Assembly: GCA_013791905.1 (NCBI GenBank) | Contig: VMSX01000030.1 | Span: 228,741 to 292,740 of the forward strand | Direction of reading: 5' to 3' | From: Rhodocyclaceae bacterium | Lineage (GTDB): Bacteria > Pseudomonadota > Gammaproteobacteria > Burkholderiales > Rhodocyclaceae | DNA: 64,000 bases | Part shown: in pieces, positions 35,023 through 43,591 of the stretch | Numbering within the stretch: position 1 is the first letter of the stretch | Layout of the letters: every line of letters starts with the position of its first letter | The notes under the pieces: generated by a model | What the model saw: the letters and a program-made list of their open reading frames with translations, nothing else | Database searches by the model: none | Told to the model about the DNA's origin: nothing | Made by a program: the position numbers and the translations under genes

Positions 35023-36189
35023 TCATTGTTCCAATCCCAGTCCCAGGGCGGCGGCTTTGATGTCCTTCAGGCCGGAACCGGTGATGAGTAATACGCAAGT
35101 GTCCGTGGCCGGGATCGTTTCCCGCACCTTGAGCCATCCGGCGAACGCTGCGCTCGAAGAGGGTTCGGCAAACAGGCCCGAACCGGAGGAGAGCGTTTTC
35201 TGGGCGGCAAGAATCTCGGCGTCGGAAACCACCACTGTCCTGCCGCCGTACTTCTTGATTTTGCTCAAGGCGTGCAGCCCGTTGCGCGGCACATCCACCG
35301 AAATTGAATCCGCTATCGTGCTGGATGATTGCGGAGCGCCGAAGTCGTCGCTCCCGGCATGACTGAGGGCGAGGGCCCGCGCGATGGCGCTTGAACCTTC
35401 TGCCTGGCAAGCCCAGATGATCGGTATGGTGGCGATGCGGCCGAGTTTGAGCAGGTTTTCGAAGCCCCGGTACACCCCCGCAATAATCACGCCGTCGCCG
35501 ACCGGCACGAAGATGTGCGCCGGTGCGCTGGCCCCGGCCTTGACCAGGTCGTCGACGATTTCGTAGGCAACGGTTTTCTTCCCTTCGATGGTCAGGGGGT
35601 TGTAGGCCGTATTGCGCGACAGGGCGCCGGTGCGATTCGAATATTCGAGCGACAGATCAAACGCTTTGTCGTAGTTGCCGTCCACCGAAACGAGTTCGGC
35701 GCCGTACTGCAGGACCTGAATGCGCTTGGCGACGGGTGCGCTCGCCGGCAGGAAGACCTTGATGTGCAGGCCGGCCGCGGCGCCCACTGCCGCCATGCTC
35801 GATGCCGCATTGCCGGTGGAGGCGAGGACGATTTCCTGTACACCATGTTTTTTTGCGAAGGCGGCTACCAGAAACGAGGCGCGATCCTTGAATGATCCTG
35901 ATGGATTGCAGGTATCGTCCTTCAGCCACAGGTTCGGGGCACTGAATTCCGCGCGGAGACGGACGGGTGCCCACAGCGGCGTGTTGCCGACGGGGATGGG
36001 CGGAAACCATTCCGCTTCGACTGGTAACGGTAGCGTTCCGGGGGCCGGATCACCTTCCCATTCCACTTCGAGCACACCCGCCAGCGGCCGGTCGACCTGC
36101 TGCCGTGTGGCACAAGCGTCACACAGGTAGCGGCCCGGAACGATGTCGTAGCGGGCATCGCAGCTGGGGCAACGATAAAACCATTTCAT
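35023..36189 (-). CDS. Threonine-synthase-like PLP lyase with an N-terminal zinc ribbon
   Basis: A 388-residue fold-type-II PLP enzyme. It starts with a zinc ribbon (CPSC at residues 8-11, CDAC at 23-26), followed by NPSGSFKDRASFLVAA with the PLP lysine near residue 99, STGNAASSMAAVGAAAG, and VPVGDGVIIAGVYRGFENL with the phosphate loop. The layout is that of ThrC, but the setting in a catabolic operon and the distance from homoserine genes argue for a beta-eliminating lyase instead. ATG with AAGGTG ahead. Nineteen bases separate it from the next PLP gene. Confidence 0.82.
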   Translation of the reverse strand: MKWFYRCPSCDARYDIVPGRYLCDACATRQQVDRPLAGVLEVEWEGDPAPGTLPLPVEAEWFPPIPVGNTPLWAPVRLRAEFSAPNLWLKDDTCNPSGSFKDRASFLVAAFAKKHGVQEIVLASTGNAASSMAAVGAAAGLHIKVFLPASAPVAKRIQVLQYGAELVSVDGNYDKAFDLSLEYSNRTGALSRNTAYNPLTIEGKKTVAYEIVDDLVKAGASAPAHIFVPVGDGVIIAGVYRGFENLLKLGRIATIPIIWACQAEGSSAIARALALSHAGSDDFGAPQSSSTIADSISVDVPRNGLHALSKIKKYGGRTVVVSDAEILAAQKTLSSGSGLFAEPSSSAAFAGWLKVRETIPATDTCVLLITGSGLKDIKAAALGLGLEQ

Positions 36190-36226
36190 GGTTTCACCTT
36201 CGGATCGGCAAGTGATGCGACTCCGG

Positions 36227-37174
36227 TCATTCCGCCTGCTCGGGGGGAAGTATCACGCCCTTGCGTTCGACGATCATCTTGTAATGCTGCGGTTCGCGGT
36301 GTCTGGCAAAGTTGAAGACGCTTTCCTTGTAGGAATTGCACAGATCCAGGTCGCAGCGTGCCACGGCCAGTTCGTCGCCGAGCGTGGTGCAGGCGCCGAT
36401 GGTTTCGCCGGACGGCGCGATGATCAGGCTGTTGCCGATCATGTCGCAGCCTTCCTCGCAACCGGACTTCGCCACGCCGATGACCCAGGTGCCGTTCTGG
36501 TAGGCGCCGGACTGCATGACGAGCTGGTTGTGGAAGTGCGAGAGGTTGTCATGCACCGGTGCGGGGGGATTGTGCACCGGCGTGTTGTAGCCGAGCATGA
36601 TCATCTCAACGCCCTGCAGGCCCATGACGCGATAGGTCTCGGGCCAGCGCCGGTCGTTGCAGATGCACATGCCGATGATGCCACCATAGGCGCGCGTGAC
36701 GTTGAAACCGAGGTTGCCGGTTTCGAAATAGCGTTTTTCCAGATGCTGGAAGCGCCGCCACGGCTCGTGCTCGGCATGGCCGGGCAGGTGGATCTTGCGG
36801 TACTTGCCGACAATGCGGCCCTGCTTGTCGACAAGGATCGATGTATTGAAGCGCCGCGTTTTACCTTCTTCGACGGTCAGTTCCGCGTAGCCAAGGTAGA
36901 AGCCGATGCCCAGTTTGGCAGCCTCTTCGAACAGCGGCCGTGTCACCGGGCCGGGCATCTCATGCTCGAAGAAGCTGTCGATCTCGGCCTGATCCTCCAT
37001 GTACCAGCGCGGAAAGAAAGTGGTGAGCGCCAGTTCGGGAAACACCACGACATCGCAGGCCATGGCGTGCGCTTCGCGCAGCAGTTCCAGCAAACGCTGG
37101 ACGACGCTTGCGCGGCTGTCGCTGCGCTGGATCGGGCCCAGTTGCGCGGCCCCGACTTTGACGATTCTTGTCAT
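36227..37174 (-). CDS. N-carbamoyl-D-amino acid hydrolase (nitrilase superfamily)
   Basis: A 315-residue amidohydrolase that should cleave N-carbamoyl-D-amino acids to the D-amino acid, CO2 and ammonia. From memory it matches the Agrobacterium enzyme closely along its length: FPELALTTFFPRWYMEDQAE has the catalytic glutamate (near residue 47), GKYRKIHLPGHAEHE the lysine (near 127), and GMCICNDRRWPETYRVMGL the nucleophilic cysteine (near 172). The C-terminal FNFARHREPQHY is also characteristic. ATG preceded by GAGGG. It sits directly after the Zn hydrolase gene of opposite stereochemistry, with no hydantoinase visible. Confidence 0.88.
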   Translation of the reverse strand: MTRIVKVGAAQLGPIQRSDSRASVVQRLLELLREAHAMACDVVVFPELALTTFFPRWYMEDQAEIDSFFEHEMPGPVTRPLFEEAAKLGIGFYLGYAELTVEEGKTRRFNTSILVDKQGRIVGKYRKIHLPGHAEHEPWRRFQHLEKRYFETGNLGFNVTRAYGGIIGMCICNDRRWPETYRVMGLQGVEMIMLGYNTPVHNPPAPVHDNLSHFHNQLVMQSGAYQNGTWVIGVAKSGCEEGCDMIGNSLIIAPSGETIGACTTLGDELAVARCDLDLCNSYKESVFNFARHREPQHYKMIVERKGVILPPEQAE

Positions 37175-37204
37175 GCCAACCCTCTCATCAAGTTTTTGTA
37201 AAGC

Positions 37205-38464
37205 TCAGGCGGCCAGTTTCAATAGTGTCTGCAACAGCACGTTGGCGCCGGCTTCGATATCCGTGGCTGCGGTGAATTCCTGCACGTTGTGGCTGATGCC
37301 GCCAACGCTGGGTACAAAGACCATGCCTGCCGGACAGACGCGCGCGAGCATCTGCGCATCGTGGCCGGCACCGCTCGGCATGCGGCGCACCGTATGGCCG
37401 AGGCCGCGCGCGGTTTCCTCAACAAGGCTCACGACCGCAGGATCGAAGGCCACCGGCGCGAAACGTGCCAGCGTGCGCTGCGTCAGCGTCACGCCTTCTG
37501 CGGCTGCAACCTCGGTTGCAAAAGTCTGCAGGTGGCGTTCGGCCTCTTGCAGCAGCGCCTCGTCGGTGTTGCGTAGGTCGACGGTGAATACGGCGCGATT
37601 GGCGATGACATTCACCAGATTCGGTGACAGGGTGATGGCGCCGACGGTCGCCACCTGGTCGCCACCCAGTTCGCGCGCAATCTCCCTGGCGCGGTGGGCG
37701 ATGGCACAGGCGACGTAACCCGCGTCGTGACGCAGGCGCATCGGCGTGGTGCCGGCGTGGTTCGACACACCGCTGGCGGTGAATTCGGTCCAGGAGATAC
37801 CCTGCACGCCTTCCACCGCGCCGATGGTGACGCCCTCGATATCGAGGACCGGGCCTTGTTCGACATGCAGTTCGACGTAGGCATGCACCTGCGGTTTACC
37901 GCAAGGCGCCGTCCCGTCATAGCCGACTTTTCGCAGGCAGTCGCCGACCGACTCGCCGTCGATACCGATCGTGGCCAATGCTGTGTCCAGCGGCAATCCG
38001 CCGACATAGACGAGGCTGCCCATCATGTCGGGATTGAAGCGCGCGCCTTCCTCGTTGGTGAAGAAGGCGACGGCCAGTGGGCGGCGCGTCACGATGCCGG
38101 CATCGTTCAAAGTCTGGATGACCTCGAGTCCGGCCAGCACGCCGAGGTTGCCGTCGTAGCGACCGCCGGTGCGCACGGTATCGATGTGCGAGCCGGTCAT
38201 CACCGGCGACCCGGCTTCCGTGCCGGCACGCAGGCCGACGACATTGCCGATCGCGTCGATGCTCACCGCCAGGCCCAGTTCATTCATCCAGCGCACGACC
38301 TGCTCGCGTCCGGCGCGATCTTCCTCGCTCAGGGCAAGGCGGCACACGCCGCCGCCGGGAATCGCGCCAATGGCGGCGAGGCTTTCCAGGCGGGCGCTCA
38401 GACGTTTGATGTCAATGCGCAATCCGTCGCTGTCGGACGGTAATTTTTGATTACTTTTATCCAA
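37205..38464 (-). CDS. hyuC: Zn-dependent N-carbamoyl-L-amino acid hydrolase / allantoate amidohydrolase family
   Basis: A 419-residue M20-family amidohydrolase. Metal ligands appear in MTGSHIDTVRTGGRYDGNLG and FFTNEEGARF and VELHVEQGPVL, and the C-terminal GISHNVQEFT holds the last histidine. Members hydrolyse N-carbamoyl-L-amino acids, beta-ureidopropionate or allantoate; adjacency to a D-carbamoylase favours the first. I prefer the TTG at 38464, with GAGGA eight bases upstream; a GTG at 38497 is possible but lacks a ribosome site. Dispersed-motif copy 7 (37907-37931) encodes KVGYDGTA. Confidence 0.88.
   Translation of the reverse strand: MDKSNQKLPSDSDGLRIDIKRLSARLESLAAIGAIPGGGVCRLALSEEDRAGREQVVRWMNELGLAVSIDAIGNVVGLRAGTEAGSPVMTGSHIDTVRTGGRYDGNLGVLAGLEVIQTLNDAGIVTRRPLAVAFFTNEEGARFNPDMMGSLVYVGGLPLDTALATIGIDGESVGDCLRKVGYDGTAPCGKPQVHAYVELHVEQGPVLDIEGVTIGAVEGVQGISWTEFTASGVSNHAGTTPMRLRHDAGYVACAIAHRAREIARELGGDQVATVGAITLSPNLVNVIANRAVFTVDLRNTDEALLQEAERHLQTFATEVAAAEGVTLTQRTLARFAPVAFDPAVVSLVEETARGLGHTVRRMPSGAGHDAQMLARVCPAGMVFVPSVGGISHNVQEFTAATDIEAGANVLLQTLLKLAA
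37907..37931 (-). repeat. Dispersed 25-base motif, copy 7 (degenerate, in hyuC)
   Basis: Minus strand: AAAAGTCGGCTATGA, CGGG, ACGGCG. It keeps the AAAAGTCGGC and ACGGCG ends at the right distance but differs in the middle. Confidence 0.6.
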
Positions 38465-38547
38465 TCGTGTATTCCTCGGTTCTGTTGCTGCGGCCACGGC
38501 GCCGGGCTATGACACCCGAGCCGCAGCCGCTTGCTTCAGCTCAGGTC

Positions 38548-39585
38548 TCAGTTCTTGGCAGCCTTGTCGATGGCGGCCAGGAACTCGTTCATCAGGGCCT
38601 CGCCTTCCTTGCCGTAGCTCTTGGCGATCTGCGCCTTGACGGCGGGCTGTGCCAGCGCGCGGAACTTGCCGATTTCAGCGGCCGTCGGGGTGTAGACCTG
38701 CATCTTCTGCGCGAGTGCCGGCAGACCGCGATCGGAAGCTTCGATGATGCGGTTGATGCCACGACCGGCGACAATGGCCGAGCGCGCAGCAGCTTTCACC
38801 ACGTCTTTTTCCTGAGCGGAAAGGCTGTTGAAGAAGGGCTTGTTCATGATCCAGACGTAAGGCGTGAACAGGTGGTTGGTCAGGGTCAGATACTTCTGCA
38901 CTTCGTCGAACTTGGCGAACTTGATGATCGGGATCGGGTTCATCTGACCGTCAGCCACGCCGGTTTGCAATGACGTGTAGACCTCCGCCCAGTTGATCGC
39001 CACCGGCTGTCCGCCCATGCTGCTGACGACGGCCTTGTGCGATTCCAGACCCATGGTGCGGATCTTCAGGCCCTTCATGTCGTCCGGCGACTTGATCGGA
39101 TTTTTGGAGTTGGTGAAGGCGAAGAAGCCGCCCGAATCACCGAAACCGAGCACGTCGATGCCGGATTTCTTGCTGATATCGGCAGCCAGGCTCTTGCCGA
39201 ACGGGCCGTCGAACACGTCGTAGGTCACGCCGATGTTGGGGTAGGAGAAGGGCACGTCGAGCACGCCAATCATCGGGTAGACCGTGGCAATGCCGCCCAC
39301 GCTGGAGATCGCGGACTGCACGACACCGGCCTTGACCTGCTGGATGACTTCATTGTCCTTGCCCAACTGCCCGTCGGGAAAAATCTGCACCGTCACGGAA
39401 CCGTTGGTGCCGGCCTCGACCAGCGACTTGAACACCGTGGCCATCGCGCCGGTGCTGTTGTCGAACGGATCGTTCTTGTTCAGATGGGCGAGCTTGATGA
39501 CCTTTTGGGCATGGGCTGCGATGGGCATCATGCCGACGGCAAGGCCGAGCATTGCAGCAATTGCGATTGACTTCAATTTGCGCAT
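38548..39585 (-). CDS. dctP: TRAP transporter substrate-binding protein
   Basis: A 345-residue periplasmic DctP-type receptor with signal peptide MRKLKSIAIAAMLGLAVGMM and AHA cleavage region. Family blocks: VTVQIFPDGQLGKDNEVIQQVKAG, GLKIRTMGLESHKAVVSSMGG with the conserved arginine that binds the carboxylate of the ligand, and EVYTSLQTGVADGQMNP. The start ATG at 39585 has GGAG nine bases upstream. It is separated by 74 bases from dctM in the same direction. The ligand is presumably a carboxylate-bearing substrate of the operon enzymes. Confidence 0.94.
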   Translation of the reverse strand: MRKLKSIAIAAMLGLAVGMMPIAAHAQKVIKLAHLNKNDPFDNSTGAMATVFKSLVEAGTNGSVTVQIFPDGQLGKDNEVIQQVKAGVVQSAISSVGGIATVYPMIGVLDVPFSYPNIGVTYDVFDGPFGKSLAADISKKSGIDVLGFGDSGGFFAFTNSKNPIKSPDDMKGLKIRTMGLESHKAVVSSMGGQPVAINWAEVYTSLQTGVADGQMNPIPIIKFAKFDEVQKYLTLTNHLFTPYVWIMNKPFFNSLSAQEKDVVKAAARSAIVAGRGINRIIEASDRGLPALAQKMQVYTPTAAEIGKFRALAQPAVKAQIAKSYGKEGEALMNEFLAAIDKAAKN

Positions 39586-39603
39586 GGTAATGATCTCCAA
39601 AGT

Positions 39604-39644
39604 GGTTGGGGTTGCTGGGGTGCGTCTGTTGGGTGGGGCAGGGG
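39604..39644 (+). other. G-rich tract between dctM and dctP
   Basis: Five runs of three or four G on the plus strand (39608-39611, 39617-39620, 39631-39633, 39635-39638, 39641-39644) with short loops, the pattern of a possible DNA quadruplex. The operon mRNA carries the C-rich complement. Function unknown. Confidence 0.35.
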
Positions 39645-39659
39645 TGCTACGGTAATTAT

Positions 39660-40940
39660 CTAGAGGCCGAGCAGGGCGGGAACGGTCAGGGTCATGGCGG
39701 GCCAGTACGCCACGAGGAACAGCACGGCAATCTCGGCGAGAATGAACGGCCACATCGCTGCCGTGATGTTTTCTATTCGCTCGCCGGTGATCGAACTGAG
39801 GACGAACAGGCTGGCGCCGACGGGCGGCGTCATCAGTCCGATATTGAGGGCAAGCACGATCATGATGCCGGCCTGGATTGGCGCCATACCGATGGAAACC
39901 GCCAGGGCGCCGATGATCGGTCCGAGGACAATCAGGATGGCATTGATGTCCATGAACATGCCGAGGCCGAGAATCAGCAGCAGGATCATCAGGATGATGG
40001 TCGATGGGTCGGAGGACACGCCGAGGAAAATCTGCGTGATCATTTGCGGCAGCTGCATGTAGGTCATCCACCAGCTGAGGATCGATGCGCTGGCGATGAT
40101 CAGGAACACCACGCCGGTCACCCGCGAGGTGCGGATCAGCATGTCGAGCAGGTCGCGCACATTCACCAACTTGTAGACGAACAGCCCCAGCCCCAGCGAA
40201 TAGAACACGGCAATCGCCGCCGCCTCGGTGGGTGTGACGAAGCCACCCAAGATGCCGCCGAGAATGATGAGCGGCATCACTAATGCGCTCAGGCTTTGCC
40301 GGAACGCCTTGAGGACGCGCAGCAGGCTGGGCTTTTCACCACCCTTGGGCAGGTTCAAGCGCCGCCCCAGGCCGGCGATGACCGCCATGCACAGCAGGCC
40401 CATGATCAAGCCAGGCAGGATGCCGGCGGCGAACAGGCCGGCAATCGATACGCCCATCATCGAACCGTAGATCACCATCAGGTTGGACGGCGGAATCGTC
40501 GGCCCGATGATCGAGCCGGCCACCACGACGGCACAGGCAAACGGCCGCTTGTAGCCCTTCTTCAGCATCGCCGGAACCATCGTGTTGCCGAATGCGGCAG
40601 CTTCAGCCACGGCGGCGCCACTGATGCCGGCAAACAGCACGGATGAAACCATGCACGAATGCGCCATGCCGCCGCGCAGATGGCCGACCAGAGCATCGGC
40701 AAACTCGGCCAGCCGCATCGTGATGCCGGCGCGGTTCATGATCTCGCCGGCAAAGATGAACAGCGGCATGGCCAGGAAAGTGTACAGGTCGAGGCCGGCA
40801 AAGTAGCGCTGTGGCGCCATTGCCAGCATCTCGGTGCCACCGATCTGGATGATGCCGAGCACGCCGGCAATGCCCAGCACGTAGCCGATCGGCACGCCGA
40901 CCACCAGCAGGCCAAAAAATACCGCGAGAACCCAAATCAT
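39660..40940 (-). CDS. dctM: TRAP transporter large membrane subunit
   Basis: A 426-residue membrane protein of the DctM family with about a dozen hydrophobic segments. Family signatures are GVPIGYVLGIAG near residue 20, the FIFAGEIMNRAGITMRLAEF block near 65, GSIIGPTIPPSN near 145 and the late GLMTPPVGASLFVLSSI. Couples sodium or proton entry to uptake of the substrate delivered by DctP. Its start overlaps the dctQ stop by four bases (ATGA). Confidence 0.95.
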   Translation of the reverse strand: MIWVLAVFFGLLVVGVPIGYVLGIAGVLGIIQIGGTEMLAMAPQRYFAGLDLYTFLAMPLFIFAGEIMNRAGITMRLAEFADALVGHLRGGMAHSCMVSSVLFAGISGAAVAEAAAFGNTMVPAMLKKGYKRPFACAVVVAGSIIGPTIPPSNLMVIYGSMMGVSIAGLFAAGILPGLIMGLLCMAVIAGLGRRLNLPKGGEKPSLLRVLKAFRQSLSALVMPLIILGGILGGFVTPTEAAAIAVFYSLGLGLFVYKLVNVRDLLDMLIRTSRVTGVVFLIIASASILSWWMTYMQLPQMITQIFLGVSSDPSTIILMILLLILGLGMFMDINAILIVLGPIIGALAVSIGMAPIQAGIMIVLALNIGLMTPPVGASLFVLSSITGERIENITAAMWPFILAEIAVLFLVAYWPAMTLTVPALLGL

Positions 40941-41485
40941 TTCGTCTCTCCCACAATCATTACCGGATTCTCAATAAGCGTGAAATCACGTACCCCCGCG
41001 AGCAACAGCTGCACACAGACCAGCGCGGATGAAACCGGCACGGCGGCAAAGGGTATCCACATGGTCATCTCGAAGATCGTGGCGTACTGCGTCGCCCCCT
41101 GCTGGGTCATGTCGATGCCGAAATAGCACAGGAAGGCAAAGAACGCGAAAGCCAGCCCGTCGATGGCGGCACGAATCATTTTCCGCGCATGGTGCGGGAT
41201 GCGCTCGAGCACCACGATGACCGCCACATGCTCGCGCCGCGCCACGCCGCTTGAGACGGCCAGCAAGGCCACCCAGATCATCAGGTAACGGGCCAGTTCC
41301 TCGGACCAGGTCACCGAAAAGATCTCCATCACATAACGCCCGAAAATGCCGATGCCGACGACCAGGACCAGTGCCGCCATGATGGCGGCACACAGCCATT
41401 CGACCCATTTATTCAAGCTGGCACTGAGCGCCGCACTGGTCTCGCCGAGGCGCCTGGCGCTTGAATTTGCTACCTGCTCTGTCAT
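40937..41485 (-). CDS. dctQ: TRAP transporter small membrane subunit
   Basis: A 182-residue DctQ protein with four hydrophobic segments (about residues 30-50, 65-85, 105-125, 145-165) and the conserved pattern FGRYVMEIFSVTWSEELARY at the second segment. The ATG at 41485 gives this typical N-terminus; the ORF extends upstream to 41653 but that overlaps the regulator gene. Together with DctM and DctP it forms a full TRAP system. Confidence 0.92.
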   Translation of the reverse strand: MTEQVANSSARRLGETSAALSASLNKWVEWLCAAIMAALVLVVGIGIFGRYVMEIFSVTWSEELARYLMIWVALLAVSSGVARREHVAVIVVLERIPHHARKMIRAAIDGLAFAFFAFLCYFGIDMTQQGATQYATIFEMTMWIPFAAVPVSSALVCVQLLLAGVRDFTLIENPVMIVGETK

Positions 41486-41516
41486 ATTGCTTCCTTGTCC
41501 GACGGATGAATGGAAA

Positions 41517-42374
41517 TTAAGGGCGAAGATCTTCGAGTGACTCATGCAAGGCCTCGATGACTTCGAGGCGCTTGCGGCTATGCTTTTCCAGTTGCTTGGC
41601 GACCGCAGTGGCGAGGTAGTTAACAATACTGATGGCCGCCACATAGGAATCAAATACTGCGGCGCCCTCGGTCAGGCACTGCAAGGCGATGTCGCCGGGG
41701 CGGGAGAGGGCGGACATGCCCGGCCCGGAAATGAACACCAGATTGACACCCAGGCCGCGAGCGGCATTGACAATGGTCGGCAGCATGGCGGCGCGGCGGC
41801 GGAAATCCACCACCACCAGCACATCCCTTTTATCGAGCGACGCCAGGTCTTCAGCCAGCGTCATCGATGCTCCGGGCATCGAGGCCACATCATCCCGCAG
41901 TTGGGCAAGCAGATAGGCCGCATGCTGGGCGACAAACTGCCCGTTGCGCATGCCGATGACACGTACGCGCGGCGCTTCGGCCAGCAGGCTGACGGCACGT
42001 TCGAACTGCCGGGCATCCTGCCGCTGGAAGGTTTCCGTCAGGTTCCGGATGTCCGAACCGACATGTTTCGACAGGGCATCGGTAGCGCGCTCCTTGGGAT
42101 TTATTCCCGCCAGCGCATATAGCGGCGATGCCAGATGGGCCTCGGCACGCGCCTGGCGTCGAACCTGGCCGAAGCTTTGATAACCAATCCGGCGAAAGAA
42201 GCGTACCGCCGTGGCCTTGGACACCTTGGCAGAAAGCGCCAGCTCGGTGGCGGAATAGCTGGCGAGATCATTCAATCGGGACAAGGTCGTGTCGGCGAGC
42301 TTCTGCTCACCCGGCGGCAACCGATCGTACACCGCCATGATCGATTCCTGAATTGTCGGTTCCACCTCGTGCAC
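41517..42374 (-). CDS. RpiR/MurR-family transcriptional regulator
   Basis: A 285-residue regulator with an N-terminal RpiR HTH (about residues 5-80: DLASYSATELALSAKVSKATAVRFFRRIGYQSF, cited in part as ATELALSAKVSKATAVRFFR) and a C-terminal SIS domain (about 125-265: RVRVIGMRNGQFVAQHAAYL and VLVVVDFRRRA). SIS domains of this family normally sense sugar phosphates; in this cluster the ligand could be a pathway intermediate. Start GTG 42374 given; an ATG 12 codons downstream with AGGA upstream is equally good. It heads the minus-strand operon; the upstream palindrome at 42443-42458 is a likely operator. Confidence 0.9.
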   Translation of the reverse strand: MHEVEPTIQESIMAVYDRLPPGEQKLADTTLSRLNDLASYSATELALSAKVSKATAVRFFRRIGYQSFGQVRRQARAEAHLASPLYALAGINPKERATDALSKHVGSDIRNLTETFQRQDARQFERAVSLLAEAPRVRVIGMRNGQFVAQHAAYLLAQLRDDVASMPGASMTLAEDLASLDKRDVLVVVDFRRRAAMLPTIVNAARGLGVNLVFISGPGMSALSRPGDIALQCLTEGAAVFDSYVAAISIVNYLATAVAKQLEKHSRKRLEVIEALHESLEDLRP

Positions 42375-42748
42375 TCGGCTCGCCCTGAAATAATTTGGTG
42401 ACTGGCCACCGGGTGGAGAAGTTCAGGTTCCCGGTAGCAGCATGAAATTAATGTTTCACAGCGATGGTTCCATAAAACAATTGTTCCGTCAATACTGGAT
42501 TACCCGAGTTTTGTCATTACGGTAAGCACCACCGTGCTGCCGAATGATGGCCGGGGCGATTCAAAATCACCGCGATCAAAATCGAGTCAGCGCTATGCGC
42601 GCCAGCGCACGGTCAGCGTTTCAATTCCGGTAGATCCTGTTGTGACCGACAAGTACCCGCTTGGATCGACAGCAAAGCAGATAAATATGTCTGCAATGAA
42701 TATTCAGAAGTAATCCCTCCAGACCGCAACAACCACCAAGGATGCGCC
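42375..42748. promoter_or_regulatory. Divergent promoter region with a candidate RpiR operator at 42443-42458
   Basis: 374 bases between the regulator and a small exported protein. TGAAATTAATGTTTCA at 42443-42458 has perfect arms TGAAA/TTTCA with a six-base centre, a shape reported for RpiR-type sites. An ACAATTGT palindrome follows at about 42476-42485. The remaining bases show no gene or other signal. Confidence 0.45.
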
Positions 42749-43168
42749 GTGATGAGAACCTTCGACTACATGACAATGCAAAACACCGAATACCGGCATC
42801 GGCAACTGCTGATCGGTATCGTCGTGGTGATCCTGATCGGTACTCAAGGCGTGACGGCGGTCAACGCTGCAAACAACCAATTCCGGCCAATGTCCGTCGA
42901 CGCGCAGGTGTCGCTGAAAACGGCTGACGAGGAGGGCGGTGAGCCGGCCAAAGTGCGGTGCAAGGAATGCGGCGTCATCGCATCAACGCAGGGATTAGGT
43001 CCAGACATCGCAAGCGTGGCGGGGCGCCGTGACGCACATGCGCTACCGACGGGTTCGAGCAATGGCGCCCAAATCTTTATCCGCATGGCCGATGGATCGA
43101 GCCGCAGCATCAGGGATGCGAGCACCGCCAACTGGCGAGCGGGCGAGCGCGTGATAGTCATCAATTGA
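42749..43168 (+). CDS. Small membrane-anchored or exported protein of unknown function
   Basis: A protein of about 139 residues. A hydrophobic segment (LLIGIVVVILIGTQGVTAV, about residues 20-38) is a signal or anchor. The mature part has a CKECG motif and ends with GAQIFIRMADGSSRSIRDAS then NWRAGERVIVIN, a pattern I associate with short periplasmic beta-barrel-like proteins found in betaproteobacteria, often beside glycine-zipper lipoproteins. Start GTG 42749 or ATG 42752; AAGGA is suitably placed for both. It stands alone between the catabolic operon and the patatin operon. Confidence 0.6.
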   Translation: MMRTFDYMTMQNTEYRHRQLLIGIVVVILIGTQGVTAVNAANNQFRPMSVDAQVSLKTADEEGGEPAKVRCKECGVIASTQGLGPDIASVAGRRDAHALPTGSSNGAQIFIRMADGSSRSIRDASTANWRAGERVIVIN

Positions 43169-43591
43169 TCGAACTCGTCGAACAAACCGCTTACATGCGA
43201 TAACTAACAGCCGACAATGCCGCGCTCGACCAGGCTCGACACATGTAAATCGACAGGCGGTCATGCCTGCACCGAATCCTCACGGGGTGAGTTTATCGGC
43301 CAGATTGCGCAAAGCGTAGAACAGGTCTAGCAGGACTTGGGCCAGCAGGCTTTGCATAAGCCGCTCATCGCTGTCAGCAGTACCTGCTGCAACAGGCGTC
43401 TGCAACCCCATTCCTTGGTGAGCATGCGCGCCTCATCTGCAGCCAATGTGGTCACTGAACCCTAAAAACCATTGTCCTGTCATGGTGTTAGCGGGCCTGT
43501 GCGCTCAAAAAATCATGCTATACATTTGAAATGATCTTTCTTCAAAAGATGCATTCGTTATTTCATTTGACGAACAAATGGGGAGAAACTC
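43169..43591. other. Intergenic region upstream of the patatin-CHAT-MBL operon
   Basis: 423 bases without an assignable gene. A 43-codon minus-strand frame (43280-43411; helix-like ending LLDLFYALRNLADKLTP) is open, with AAGGA too close to its ATG; an overlapping plus-one frame is also open for about 40 codons, so this may be a gene relic. Near the downstream end, TTTGAA (43525-43530) and TTCAAA (43541-43546) form an inverted repeat 45 bases before the patatin ATG, a candidate operator, with a TATACA just ahead as a possible -10 box. Confidence 0.35.
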
